A stretch of 20,380 bases of DNA from VFMC01 sp044238435 (GCA_044238435.1 JBIIDH010000065.1:1-20380), one strand, 5' to 3'; shown: positions 6,260 through 14,028, numbered from the stretch's first letter. A program made the numbers and translations. Notes: generated by a model not told the origin, from the sequence alone.

Positions 6260-8250
6260 ACGGCCTGCTCGGCCACTCGGTTCTCATCATCGGCCTGGTC
6301 GCTTCTGTCTTCGGCGCCATCGTCACCGTCGTCGGTACGACTCGACGCGACGCTCGCGTGCTGCGCAGCGCACCCAACTACGCCTGGCTCGCGCTCGCCG
6401 CCGCGGTCGCTGCCATCGTCGTGATGTTGTGGGCGCTGCTCACCTACGACTTCTCGCTCGCCTACGTGCAGCAGGTGGGTTCGCGCAGCACCCCGTTGCT
6501 GTTCAACGTGACGGCCCTGTGGAGCGCGCTCGAGGGCAGCATCCTGCTGTGGCTCGGCGTGCTGGCCGGCTATCTGGCGATCATCATGTTCCGCTACCGG
6601 CGCCGCCTCGACGACCCACTGGTGGCGTGGGCGCTGGTGGTGCTCTTCGTCGTCACCGCCTTCTTCTTCCTGCTGGCCCTGGTGCCGGCCGACGCGTTCG
6701 CTGCCGGCGCGGTGGGCGTCACCGACGGCCCTGGCCCCAACCCGCTGCTGCAGAACCACATCCTGGTGCTGTTCCACCCTCCGCTGCTGTACCTCGGCTA
6801 TGTGGGCTTCACCGTCCCGTTCGCGTTCGCCATCGCCGCGCTGGTCACCGGCCGGGTGGGTGAGGGCTGGCTGGTCGAGACCCGTCGGTGGGCGCTGTTC
6901 TCGTGGGGGTTCCTCAGCCTGGGCATCCTGCTCGGTGGCTGGTGGAGCTACGAGGTGCTCGGCTGGAGCGGTGTGTGGGCGTGGGACCCGGTCGAGAACG
7001 CCAGTTTCCTGCCCTGGCTCACCGGAACCGCCTACATCCACTCGGTGCTCGTGCAGGAACGGCGCGGCATGTTGCGGGTGTGGAACCTCAGCCTGCTCGT
7101 GGCCACGTTCGCGCTCACCATCCTCGGCACCTTCCTCACCCGCAGCGGGGTCATCAACAGTGTGCACGCCTTCGCCGACGGCGAGGTGGGGCCGTGGTTG
7201 CTCGCGTTCTTCGGCATCATCGCCGTGGTGTCGCTGGCGCTCATCGCCTGGCGTGGCGACCGCCTGCGCTCGCCGGGCGCGATCGACTCGCCCGTCTCGC
7301 GTGAGGGTGCCTTCCTGGCCAACAACGTCATCTTCACCGTGTTCGCCTTCATCGTGCTGTTGGGCACGGTGTTCCCGCTCGTCGTCGAGGCGCTGCAGGA
7401 CCGGCAGATCGCCGTGGGCCAGCCGTTCTTCGACCGGATGAGCATGCCCATCGGTCTGGTGCTGCTGTTCCTCATGGGCGTGGCACCGGTGCTGCCGTGG
7501 CGCAAGGCCAGCGGCGAACTGCTGCGCGACCGGTTGTTCGTGCCGGCCTGGTGCGGTGTGGGCACGCTGGCGCTGGCTGTGGCCGTGGGCGCCGATCACT
7601 GGGCCTCGCTGGTTGCCTTCGCGCTGGGTGGCTTCGCCGCCGGCGCTGCGCTGCGCCAACTGGTGCTGGCCACCCGCCGCCAGGGCTGGCGCGGGCTCGT
7701 CGGGCGCGCCAACGGCGGCATGGTGGTGCACCTCGGAGTCATCCTCATCGCGGTCGCCCTCGCCGCGTCGAACGGCTACACCCGGGTGGGCGAGTTCACG
7801 CTCCGCCAGGGCGAGGAGGTCGAGTTCGCCGGCCACACGTTCGAATTGCGCGAGGTCACCGCCTTCACCACGTCGCGCTCGAAGGGTGTGAAGGCGCAGG
7901 TGAGCATCGACGGCGGCCAGGCCTATGCGCCGGCAATCACCCGCTACACCAACATGGGCACCGACATCGGCACGCCCAGCGTGAAGACCGGGCTCACCAA
8001 GGACATCTACCTCACGCTCGAGCAGTCGACCGCGGCCGGAGCCACCGAGGCGCAGGTGAAGGTGTTCATCAAGCCGCTCATCCTGTGGATGTGGATCGGC
8101 GGCCTGCTGATGGCGGTGGGCACCGTCCTGGCGGCATTCCCCGGCAACCGGCGCAAGCCCACCGCGCCGGTGTCAGAACTGCTTCCCGAGCCCTCGCCCG
8201 GCCCCGATGCCGACGCGTCCGACCATCCCGCTGAGGACGCCCGTGTCTGA
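6241..8250 (+). CDS. ccmF: CcmF, cytochrome c haem lyase core subunit
   Basis: CcmF takes haem from CcmE and, with CcmH/CcmI, joins it to CxxCH apocytochromes. The 669-residue polytopic protein is close to the usual ~650. Visible hallmarks are the WWD segment (~232-256: GGWWSYEVLGWSGVWAWDP, then VENASFLPWL), the loop NPLLQNHILVLFHPPLLYLGY carrying conserved histidines, a WNLSLLVATFALTILGTFLTRSG helix-loop, and a C-terminal periplasmic domain before a last helix (LILWMWIGGLLMAVGTVLA). The GTG at 6241 overlaps ccmE by 19 bp and has GGAG at 6232-6235 as a ribosome-binding site. The stop overlaps the preferred ccmG start by 8 bp. Confidence 0.95.
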   Translation: MLGQSLNGLLGHSVLIIGLVASVFGAIVTVVGTTRRDARVLRSAPNYAWLALAAAVAAIVVMLWALLTYDFSLAYVQQVGSRSTPLLFNVTALWSALEGSILLWLGVLAGYLAIIMFRYRRRLDDPLVAWALVVLFVVTAFFFLLALVPADAFAAGAVGVTDGPGPNPLLQNHILVLFHPPLLYLGYVGFTVPFAFAIAALVTGRVGEGWLVETRRWALFSWGFLSLGILLGGWWSYEVLGWSGVWAWDPVENASFLPWLTGTAYIHSVLVQERRGMLRVWNLSLLVATFALTILGTFLTRSGVINSVHAFADGEVGPWLLAFFGIIAVVSLALIAWRGDRLRSPGAIDSPVSREGAFLANNVIFTVFAFIVLLGTVFPLVVEALQDRQIAVGQPFFDRMSMPIGLVLLFLMGVAPVLPWRKASGELLRDRLFVPAWCGVGTLALAVAVGADHWASLVAFALGGFAAGAALRQLVLATRRQGWRGLVGRANGGMVVHLGVILIAVALAASNGYTRVGEFTLRQGEEVEFAGHTFELREVTAFTTSRSKGVKAQVSIDGGQAYAPAITRYTNMGTDIGTPSVKTGLTKDIYLTLEQSTAAGATEAQVKVFIKPLILWMWIGGLLMAVGTVLAAFPGNRRKPTAPVSELLPEPSPGPDADASDHPAEDARV

Positions 8251-8797
8251 TCGGCGCCGCCGCATCGCCCCGTTCGTCGCGCTCGGCGTCGCCGTCGTGA
8301 TGGGGGCGCTGTTCGTCGTGCTGGCACAGAGCGACACGAGTGGTAACGACTCGGTGTCGTCGTTCCTCGTCGGCAAGCCTGCGCCTGCGGCCACGGGCGC
8401 CACGCTCGACGGCGAAGCGTTCGACCTCAGCCGCCGCAAGGGCAGCTGGGTGGTACTGAACTTCTTCGATCCGTCGTGTCGGCCCTGCGTGCACGAACAT
8501 CCCGAACTGGTGACGTTCCACTCCGAGCAGCAGGCGCTCGCCGACGGGGCCGAGCTGTACACCGTCGTCAACAGTGGCAGCGACGCCGACGTGCAGGCGT
8601 TCTTCGACGACAACGGTGGTGGTTGGCCGGTCGTGAAGGACCCCACCGGCGCCATCTCGGTCGACTTCGGTGTGGCCCAGGTGCCCGAGACCTGGGTCAT
8701 CGACCCGAGCGGCATCGTGCGTCAGCGTCTCGTCGGCGAGGTCACGGCGACGTTCCTGTCGAGCTACCTCCAGCAACTGCGCGAACAGGGGCTCTGA
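8243..8797 (+). CDS. ccmG: CcmG/DsbE-type periplasmic thioredoxin
   Basis: CcmG keeps apocytochrome cysteines reduced before haem attachment. The 184-residue protein has an N-terminal signal anchor (~8-28), a GKPAPAATGATLDGEAFDL strand region typical of the AhpC/TSA-Redoxin fold, a redox motif Cys79-Arg-Pro-Cys82 and cis-proline segment QVPETWVID. The residue before the first Cys is Ser in FFDPSCRPC, where classical CcmG has WCxxC, so redox behaviour may differ. GTG 8243 is chosen because GAGGA (8233-8237) lies 5 nt upstream; ATG 8207 would add 12 residues and overlap ccmF by 44 bp. The stop overlaps ccmH by one base. Confidence 0.88.
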   Translation: MSDRRRRIAPFVALGVAVVMGALFVVLAQSDTSGNDSVSSFLVGKPAPAATGATLDGEAFDLSRRKGSWVVLNFFDPSCRPCVHEHPELVTFHSEQQALADGAELYTVVNSGSDADVQAFFDDNGGGWPVVKDPTGAISVDFGVAQVPETWVIDPSGIVRQRLVGEVTATFLSSYLQQLREQGL

Positions 8798-9348
8798 TGG
8801 CATCGGCCGGTTGGAAGCGGTTCAAACAGCAGTGGCCCGGTTGGGTGCTGCTCGCCGCGGTGACGGGTCTGTTGCTGGCGGTGGGCGTCACCCACGACAG
8901 CGGACCGCGTACACCGGAAGAGCGGGTCGAGGAGATCTCCAAGCGCCTCGCCTGCCCCATCTGCGACGGTGAGAGCGTGTTCGAGTCGCGGAACAACGCG
9001 TCGGCGTCGATCCGTACCGAGATCAAGACGCAGGTGGCTGCGGGCGAGCGCAGCAACGACGACATCATCTCCTTCATCGAGCAGCGCTACGGCGCGCAGG
9101 TGCTGCTGGTGCCCCGTGCATCGGGTATCGACGCGCTGGTGTGGGCCCTGCCCGTGGCGGTGTTCGTGTGCGCCGTGGCCGGCCTGGTCGTCGCGTTCCG
9201 TCGCTGGCGCCGCGCGGTCGACGCCGTGCCCACCGACGCCGACCGCGCCCTCGTCGACGCCGCACTCCACCCCGATGCACAGCAGGCCGACGCACCGGTA
9301 GCCGACGCATCGGTGGCCGAGTCGCCCGGCATCGAGGAACGCGAGTGA
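8797..9348 (+). CDS. ccmH: CcmH, thiol-disulphide subunit of the haem ligation complex
   Basis: CcmH exchanges disulphides with apocytochrome c and CcmG and forms a complex with CcmF and CcmI. The 183-residue protein has an N-terminal helix (~15-31), the conserved motif RLACPICDGESVFESRNN with Cys53 and Cys56 (family pattern LRCxxCxxxS), a three-helix bundle (EIKTQVAAGERSNDDIISFI), a GAQVLLVP segment, and a second helix at ~112-134. The tail (~150-183) is Asp/Ala-rich. The ATG is set by the TGATG junction with ccmG. It ends in a GTGA overlap with ccmI. Confidence 0.92.
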   Translation: MASAGWKRFKQQWPGWVLLAAVTGLLLAVGVTHDSGPRTPEERVEEISKRLACPICDGESVFESRNNASASIRTEIKTQVAAGERSNDDIISFIEQRYGAQVLLVPRASGIDALVWALPVAVFVCAVAGLVVAFRRWRRAVDAVPTDADRALVDAALHPDAQQADAPVADASVAESPGIEERE

Positions 9349-10067
9349 ACCCCGACGAGCTGGCGCTGCTGGAGGAGGAGCGTCGGTTCCTGCTGCGTTC
9401 CATCGACGACCTCGACCGCGAGTACGCAGCAGGCGACGTCGATGACGCCGACTACACCGCGGTGCGCGACGGCTACGTCGCCCGCGCAGCGGCGGTGCTG
9501 CGCCAGATCGAGGACGGCACCGCAGCATTGCCCGAGGCACCACGCAAGCGCTGGGGCCGCATCGCTGCCTGGAGCGTCGGCGTGATGGCCATCGCCGCGC
9601 TGAGCGCGTGGCTGGTGGTGATCAACTCGGGCCAGCGGGTGACCGGCCAGACGATGACCGGTGGGCAGGCGGTCGACGAGGTGAGCGCCAAGCTGGCGCA
9701 GGCCCGGTCGCTGCTGGGCACCGACCCGGGTGGGGCCATCACGCTGTATCAGGAAGTGATCGCCGTCGAGCCCGACAACCCTGAGGCGCGCACCTACACG
9801 GCCTGGCTCCTCGCCCTCAGCGCTGGCAGCGTGGGCCCCGAGGCCGCTGCTCTGGCCCTCGACCAGGCAACGGCTCTCTTCGAAGAGGTCATCGCCGACA
9901 CGCCCACCTACGCCGACGCGCACTGTCTGTACGCGGTCACCGCTGCCCGGTGGTACACCGAGCCCGACCTCGACCTGGCGAAAGCGCAGGGCGAGGCGTG
10001 TCTCGCCAACAACCCGCCGGGCGAGATGCGCGGCATGATCGAAGCGTTCGTCGGCAACCTGGGCTGA
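9345..10067 (+). CDS. ccmI: CcmI-like TPR protein, apocytochrome chaperone
   Basis: CcmI holds apocytochrome c for haem ligation through TPR repeats. The 240-residue protein has a CcmI-like N-terminal segment (LLEEERRFLLRSIDDLDREY, then AAGDVDDADY), a membrane helix at ~72-93, and a C-terminal TPR-like region at ~110-230, with ITLYQEVIAVEPDNPEARTY and ALFEEVIADTPTYADAHCLY as the clearest repeats. Some operons fuse this to CcmH; here it is separate but overlaps ccmH by 4 bp (GTGA). It is the last gene of the ccm operon and is convergent with the HNH gene 49 bp away. Confidence 0.82.
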   Translation: MNPDELALLEEERRFLLRSIDDLDREYAAGDVDDADYTAVRDGYVARAAAVLRQIEDGTAALPEAPRKRWGRIAAWSVGVMAIAALSAWLVVINSGQRVTGQTMTGGQAVDEVSAKLAQARSLLGTDPGGAITLYQEVIAVEPDNPEARTYTAWLLALSAGSVGPEAAALALDQATALFEEVIADTPTYADAHCLYAVTAARWYTEPDLDLAKAQGEACLANNPPGEMRGMIEAFVGNLG

Positions 10068-10076
10068 GCCTCCGGC

Positions 10077-10102
10077 GAGCCACTCCGCTGAGCCACTCCG
10101 CT
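10077..10102. repeat. 13-bp tandem duplication at ccmI/HNH convergent junction
   Basis: GAGCCACTCCGCT occurs at 10077-10089 and 10090-10102. The junction of the two copies creates a TGA at 10089-10091, in frame with and 24 bp after the ccmI stop, giving a second in-frame stop. I see no convincing terminator hairpin here. Confidence 0.9.
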
Positions 10103-10116
10103 GGGCGCACTCGACC

Positions 10117-11433
10117 TCACTCCCATTGCTGGGCGGGTGGTCCGGTGGTCATGAGGGTGGTGCCGTCGAGTGCTCGGACAGTGAGGCTGCAGTCGGGTGC
10201 GATTGCGAGGTGCCACCCGTCGTTGTGGAGTCGGTCGTGGTGGTGTCGGCAGAGTGGGATGAGGTTGTTCAGGTCGGTTCGGCCGCCGTTCTCCCACCAG
10301 TGGATGTGGTGAGCCTCGGTGGTGGAGACGTGCCGCCCACACCCAGGGATGACGCACATTCGGTACATGGCCCGTAGGGCGCGGCGTTGGCGGGTGCTGG
10401 CGTGGCGTCGGCTGCGACCGTGGTCGAGTCCGATGGGTCGACTGAGCGACAAGGCGATCTGGTCGTAGCTGGGCACCGGGTCGCCCTGCAGAAGCACGAC
10501 ACCGTCGCGGTCGATGACGACGGGCACGAATCGTGCGCGGCCGGCGATGGCGCGGATGGTGTCGATCGGCAGGTCGATCCCCGGACCGCAATCCACCCGG
10601 GACTGTGCGTGGCGGCCGGTTTCGAACGTCTGTTGATCGATGACGACGATCATCTCGGGTTTCCCGGCAGCGGATGCCTTCCCCGTGACGAGATCCATGA
10701 GCGCGTGGGCGCGGTGCCAGTCCATCGCGTCGAGCGGATCGGTGGGGCATTCCGGTGGCTTGGGTCGCCGCAGGCGCGCTTCGAACTGGTTGGTCAGGAG
10801 TTGGAGGAACACGGCGCCGTGCTCGGGGTCGATCTCGAACCGGGTCATGACCATCCCGGTGTTCGGATCGGTCCACGACCTGCATCGCGACGCTCGCTTC
10901 TGCCGATCGAGCCGCTGCTTGCCGTCGTCGGCTTCGATCAACCGCACCTCGCGTTGTAGCCAGGTGCGGAACTGTTCCACCGTCGCCCGCTGCGCCACGG
11001 CCTTCGCGGCGAGATCGGCTTCCAACGCGCGCAATGCCGGCTGCAACCGCGCGTCGAGCGACCGCAACGCCGCAGTGAACGCGTCGAGATGCTCGCCCGA
11101 CAAACGACCTTCGTCCATGCACGCTTTCAACTCCGGCGCCTTCGCCGCCTCATCCGCGCGTCGAACAGCGCGCCCCGCGTTCCCCGCGGAGCGACCGGTC
11201 GAGCGGGCGTTGATCGCCTCGGGATCGATCCCCGGCTTCACTGCGGCCAGCTGCCGCAGCCGTTGGTTCAGATCGATCTCGCGCGCTTGCAGGAACCGCT
11301 GCAACCCGGCCACGTCGGACAGCAGCATCGCCACCGCGATCTCATCGAGTAGCGCAGCGTCGGTCTCGGCGACGCGACGGAACCGGTCGAGCGGGGTCAC
11401 GCATGCCACACCCCCTGCAGATACTGACAACAC
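10117..11433 (-). CDS. DUF222 / HNH endonuclease-like protein (13E12-repeat type)
   Basis: The 438-residue protein has a helical, charged N-terminal DUF222-like region (~15-330) and a C-terminal HNH nuclease fold (~355-405): CVIPGCGRHVS with Cys360 and Cys365, EAHHIHWWENGG with the catalytic His pair 375-376, DLNNLIPLC with Asn389/390 and Cys395, then HHHDRLH. The cysteines would bind structural zinc and the HNH would bind the catalytic metal. Such proteins are multi-copy in Actinobacteria (REP13E12 family in Mycobacterium) and their role is unsettled. GTG 11433 is preferred because GGAGG (11443-11439) lies 5 nt upstream; TTG 11430 is also possible. An SOS-box-like dyad lies ~118 bp upstream. 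All nuclease residues look intact. Confidence 0.86.
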   Translation of the reverse strand: MLSVSAGGVACVTPLDRFRRVAETDAALLDEIAVAMLLSDVAGLQRFLQAREIDLNQRLRQLAAVKPGIDPEAINARSTGRSAGNAGRAVRRADEAAKAPELKACMDEGRLSGEHLDAFTAALRSLDARLQPALRALEADLAAKAVAQRATVEQFRTWLQREVRLIEADDGKQRLDRQKRASRCRSWTDPNTGMVMTRFEIDPEHGAVFLQLLTNQFEARLRRPKPPECPTDPLDAMDWHRAHALMDLVTGKASAAGKPEMIVVIDQQTFETGRHAQSRVDCGPGIDLPIDTIRAIAGRARFVPVVIDRDGVVLLQGDPVPSYDQIALSLSRPIGLDHGRSRRHASTRQRRALRAMYRMCVIPGCGRHVSTTEAHHIHWWENGGRTDLNNLIPLCRHHHDRLHNDGWHLAIAPDCSLTVRALDGTTLMTTGPPAQQWE

Positions 11434-11493
11434 ACGCACCTCCCCACGCACCCGCAACCAAGGCGGGCCACCAGCAACCGATCGACATGACGG

Positions 11494-11511
11494 GAACCCA
11501 CACACGGGTTC
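11494..11511 (-). other. Hairpin in the presumed 5' leader of the HNH gene
   Basis: GAACCC (11494-11499) and GGGTTC (11506-11511) form a perfect 6-bp inverted repeat with a 6-nt loop, about 60 nt upstream of the HNH start codon. It could be an RNA hairpin or a second operator half-site pair. Confidence 0.4.
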
Positions 11512-11546
11512 GATCTGGTTCCGAGGGGAAGATCGGAACACCGGAA

Positions 11547-11572
11547 ACCCTATACGTACACCAGTTCGTATA
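11547..11572 (-). promoter_or_regulatory. SOS-box-like dyad overlapping a -10 box, upstream of the HNH gene
   Basis: On the minus strand 11572-11551 reads TATACGAAC-TGGT-GTACGTATA, a dyad with 8 of 9 paired positions. Its core CGAAC-N4-GTACG differs by one base from the actinobacterial LexA core CGAAC-N4-GTTCG. A TAGGGT hexamer (11552-11547, minus) overlaps its edge and fits TANNNT. The AT-rich patch stands out from the GC-rich surroundings. LexA control is inferred. Confidence 0.45.
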
Positions 11573-11599
11573 CAACACCCGGCGGGGAAAAGTTCGGCG

Positions 11600-12058
11600 T
11601 CAGTCGGCGGGCAGCCACATCTCAGCAGCGACGATGTCGCCGTCGACCCGCTCGAGCGTCCACACCGATCCCTTACGCCACTCGATCGGTCCGGTGAAGC
11701 GGCAACCGCGCCGATCGAGTGCAGCGAGAGTGTCGGGGATGACGTCGCCATGGCTGCACAGCACCGCTCCATCGGGCAGCGTGGCCAGCAGGTGCAGCAC
11801 CGGTTCGAACGGGTTGCCCTCCACCAGCGCCGGTTCGTCGACCACGTCGAGTCCGGTGAGTGCACCGAGCGGTTCGAGTGTCTGTCGGCACCGCACATAC
11901 GTGCTCGAGCGCAGGGCGGTGGGCCGCAGCGGAGCCAGCCGAGCCGCGATGGCCTCGGCCTGGCGCCAGCCCTTCGGGGTGAGGGGCCGGATGTGATCGT
12001 CGCCCTGCCACTCGGAGCGGTTGCCCGCCTTGGCGTGGCGGACCAGGAACAGGCTCAT
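11600..12058 (-). CDS. SixA-like histidine phosphatase family protein
   Basis: This 152-residue protein belongs to the histidine phosphatase (phosphoglycerate mutase-like) superfamily. The phosphate-accepting His8 lies in FLVRHAKAG, the second catalytic His103 in LCSHGDVI, and arginines of the phosphate pocket are in SSTYVRCRQT (Arg56/Arg58). The short form with RHAKAG resembles SixA-type protein phosphatases and the C-terminal domain of mycobacterial MutT1; no Nudix domain is attached here. The substrate cannot be told from sequence. The ATG overlaps the stop of the DUF4328 gene by 4 bp (ATGA), so both are translated from one mRNA. Confidence 0.85.
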   Translation of the reverse strand: MSLFLVRHAKAGNRSEWQGDDHIRPLTPKGWRQAEAIAARLAPLRPTALRSSTYVRCRQTLEPLGALTGLDVVDEPALVEGNPFEPVLHLLATLPDGAVLCSHGDVIPDTLAALDRRGCRFTGPIEWRKGSVWTLERVDGDIVAAEMWLPAD

Positions 12059-12846
12059 GCCTCGCGGGTGAGCCGCATGTGCCGGGCGCCCAGGGCGCGG
12101 ACGACCAGGATGAGCAGCACGCCGGCGATCAGCGAGAGGATGGCGCCGGGGATGATGAAGTCGGCCTGGTCGGCGAACTGCTTGGCCAAGGTGGTGGCGT
12201 CGTCGGCGGCATTGGGGTCGAAGTTCCCGATCACCGAGCCCACTGCAGCGAAGGATGCGAGCTGGTTGACGAGGTTGACGACGAACCAGGCGGTGATGAG
12301 CGGCGTGACCGGGCGAGACTTCCAGGTGGGGTCGCCGAATCCGAGGTCGGGGTCGGACGCCCGCCAGTGCTCGCGCAGCATCAGGAACGGCATGACACCG
12401 AACAGGCAGGCCAGGATCCAGGCCAGGATGGAGAGGCCCGACTTCCAGGTCAAGGGTGTGCGGCCGGCACCGGTGGCGTTCCCGGCGATGCGGTAGCTCC
12501 AGATGGCCGACAGCACGATGCCGGCGATGCTGAGGGGGAAGGCGATGAACGAGAAACTCGAGAACGAGTCGTAGGCGCTGTCGAATTCGCGCTGGGTGAT
12601 GATCCCGTCGAGGAAGCGCTGCGCGTCGTTGGCGAACACGGCCTGCCAGATGGCGGCCGCCAGGCTGATGATCACACTGAGCGTCAGGACGCCGGCGAGA
12701 GCGCTGGTGAAGCGCTTCACCGGCTGGAACTGATGGGGCATCGCCGCGCCCGGACCGCCGTACGCGATGTAGCCGGGTGGTGGGGTGATGGGCGGCGGAG
12801 GTGGCGGTGGAGGCGGGTACGACGACGGCAACTCGGGCTCGCTCAT
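12055..12846 (-). CDS. DUF4328-type multi-pass membrane protein
   Basis: The 263-residue protein begins with a proline-rich cytoplasmic stretch (nine prolines at ~11-19, then ITPPPGYIAYGGPG) and has about five predicted helices at ~49-70, 99-118, 136-155, 184-203 and 230-250. The middle WSYRIAGN and PVTPLITAWFVVNLVNQLAS segments resemble the DUF4328 family, a group of actinobacterial membrane proteins of unknown function. TAGCGT on the minus strand (12860-12855) sits 8 nt before the ATG, suggesting a leaderless start and the head of a two-gene operon with the histidine phosphatase. Nothing indicates a transport substrate. Confidence 0.75.
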   Translation of the reverse strand: MSEPELPSSYPPPPPPPPPITPPPGYIAYGGPGAAMPHQFQPVKRFTSALAGVLTLSVIISLAAAIWQAVFANDAQRFLDGIITQREFDSAYDSFSSFSFIAFPLSIAGIVLSAIWSYRIAGNATGAGRTPLTWKSGLSILAWILACLFGVMPFLMLREHWRASDPDLGFGDPTWKSRPVTPLITAWFVVNLVNQLASFAAVGSVIGNFDPNAADDATTLAKQFADQADFIIPGAILSLIAGVLLILVVRALGARHMRLTREA

Positions 12847-12854
12847 GGCGGCTC

Positions 12855-12860
12855 ACGCTA
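12855..12860 (-). promoter_or_regulatory. -10 hexamer for the DUF4328-phosphatase operon
   Basis: TAGCGT on the minus strand, 8 nt before the ATG at 12846, is identical to the hexamers in front of the sortase and ccmA genes. It lies in the 42-bp gap after mrp. Confidence 0.5.
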
Positions 12861-12888
12861 TCGGCAGGCGTCGTGGGCCTGCGCCGGC

Positions 12889-14028
12889 TCAGGTGATGCG
12901 CAGGCTGGGGCTGAAGATCTTCTTCGGCTTCAGTTCGACGGCGATGCGCCGGGCGATCTCCTGGAAGACCTGGGCGGCCTCGCTGTCGGGCTGCACGGCG
13001 GTGATGGGTCGGCCGTCGTCGCCGCCTTCGCGCAGCGCAGGCACCAACGGCAGTTGTCCGAGCAGCGGCACGCCGAGGTCGTCGGCCAGCAGCGCACCGC
13101 CGCCCTCGCCGAAGATCTCGTAGTGCTTGCCGTCGTCGCCGGTGAACCAGCTCATGTTCTCGATGACACCCTTCACGGGCAGCTTCACCTTCTCGGCCAT
13201 GGCCGCCGACAGACGGGCCACCTCCTGTGCGGCAGGCTGCGGGGTGGTGACCACGTACACCTCGCCGCGCGGCAGGTACTGGCTGAGCGACAGGGCGATG
13301 TCGCCGGTGCCCGGAGGCATGTCGATGAGCAGGAAGTCGGGTTCGTCCCAGTACACGTCGGTGAGGAACTGCTCGAGCGCCTTGTGCAGCATGGGGCCGC
13401 GCCAGATGACCGCCTGCCCCTGGGGCACGAAGTAGCCGATCGAGATGCACCGCACGCCCCACTGCTCGGGCGGGATCAGCATCTGGTCGATGACCACCGG
13501 GTCGCGGTCGGTGCCCAGCATGCGCGGCACCGAGTACCCGTAGATGTCGGCGTCGACCACACCCACCGAGTAGCCCTGCGAGGCGAGGGCGACCGCGAGG
13601 TTGACGGTGACCGAGCTCTTGCCCACGCCACCCTTGCCCGACGAGATGAGCAGCGGTCGGGTCTTCGAGCCGGGCTGGCTGAACGGGATGGTGCGGCCCT
13701 CGGCGTGGCCGTGGGCCTGACCCTGGCCGGCCGTCGCGCCCGGGTTGCCGTGCAGCTTCATGCGCAGCTCTTCGCGCTCCTGGTCGGTCATCACCGTGAA
13801 GTCGAGCGCCACGCTGTTCACCCCGTCGAGGGCCGTGACGGCCGTGGTGACACGGTTCTGGATCTCGTTGCGCAGCGGGCAGCCGGCCACGGTGAGGGCC
13901 ACGAGGACGCTGACCGTTCCACCGTCGACGATGACGTTGCGCACCATGCCGAGGTCGACGATCGAGCGACGCAGCTCGGGGTCTTCCACCGGGCGGAGCG
14001 CGTCGATGATCTGGTCGTGCGTGGGCAT
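12889..14028 (-). CDS. mrp: Mrp/ApbC-type P-loop Fe-S cluster carrier
   Basis: Mrp/ApbC proteins carry Fe-S clusters to apoproteins, using a MinD/NifH-type ATPase. The 379-residue protein has an N-terminal MIP18/DUF59 domain (~5-85, VEDPELRRSIVDLGMV and AGCPLRNEI with Cys50), deviant Walker A with signature lysine SSGKGGVGKSSV (129-140), switch I VVDADIYGYSVPRMLG (157-172), and Walker B/switch II LLIDMPPGTGD (233-243). In many Mrp proteins the segment after ENMS carries a CPxC cluster-binding pair; here it reads ENMSWFTGDDGKHYEIFG without cysteines. The ATG at 14028 has AAGGA (14039-14035) 6 nt upstream. It is divergent from the SufR-like gene, which makes Fe-S homeostasis the likely context. 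Confidence 0.92.
   Translation of the reverse strand: MPTHDQIIDALRPVEDPELRRSIVDLGMVRNVIVDGGTVSVLVALTVAGCPLRNEIQNRVTTAVTALDGVNSVALDFTVMTDQEREELRMKLHGNPGATAGQGQAHGHAEGRTIPFSQPGSKTRPLLISSGKGGVGKSSVTVNLAVALASQGYSVGVVDADIYGYSVPRMLGTDRDPVVIDQMLIPPEQWGVRCISIGYFVPQGQAVIWRGPMLHKALEQFLTDVYWDEPDFLLIDMPPGTGDIALSLSQYLPRGEVYVVTTPQPAAQEVARLSAAMAEKVKLPVKGVIENMSWFTGDDGKHYEIFGEGGGALLADDLGVPLLGQLPLVPALREGGDDGRPITAVQPDSEAAQVFQEIARRIAVELKPKKIFSPSLRIT

Noticed and set aside
6082..7836. A ~580-codon minus-strand open frame opposite ccmE/ccmF
   Set aside because: The product is His/Glu/Gln/Arg-rich with no domain, antisense to clear ccmE and ccmF; a composition artefact.
8207..8242. Upstream ATG start for ccmG
   Set aside because: It overlaps ccmF by 44 bp and adds 12 residues before the signal anchor. 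GTG 8243 has GAGGA 5 nt upstream.
10068..10116. Intrinsic terminator between ccmI and the HNH gene
   Set aside because: Only 4-bp GGCT/AGCC pairings are found and no T-tract; the tandem duplication is the real structure.
10640..12496. A ~620-codon plus-strand open frame opposite the HNH, phosphatase and DUF4328 genes
   Set aside because: Ser/Arg-rich product, antisense to three genes with recognisable motifs and start signals.
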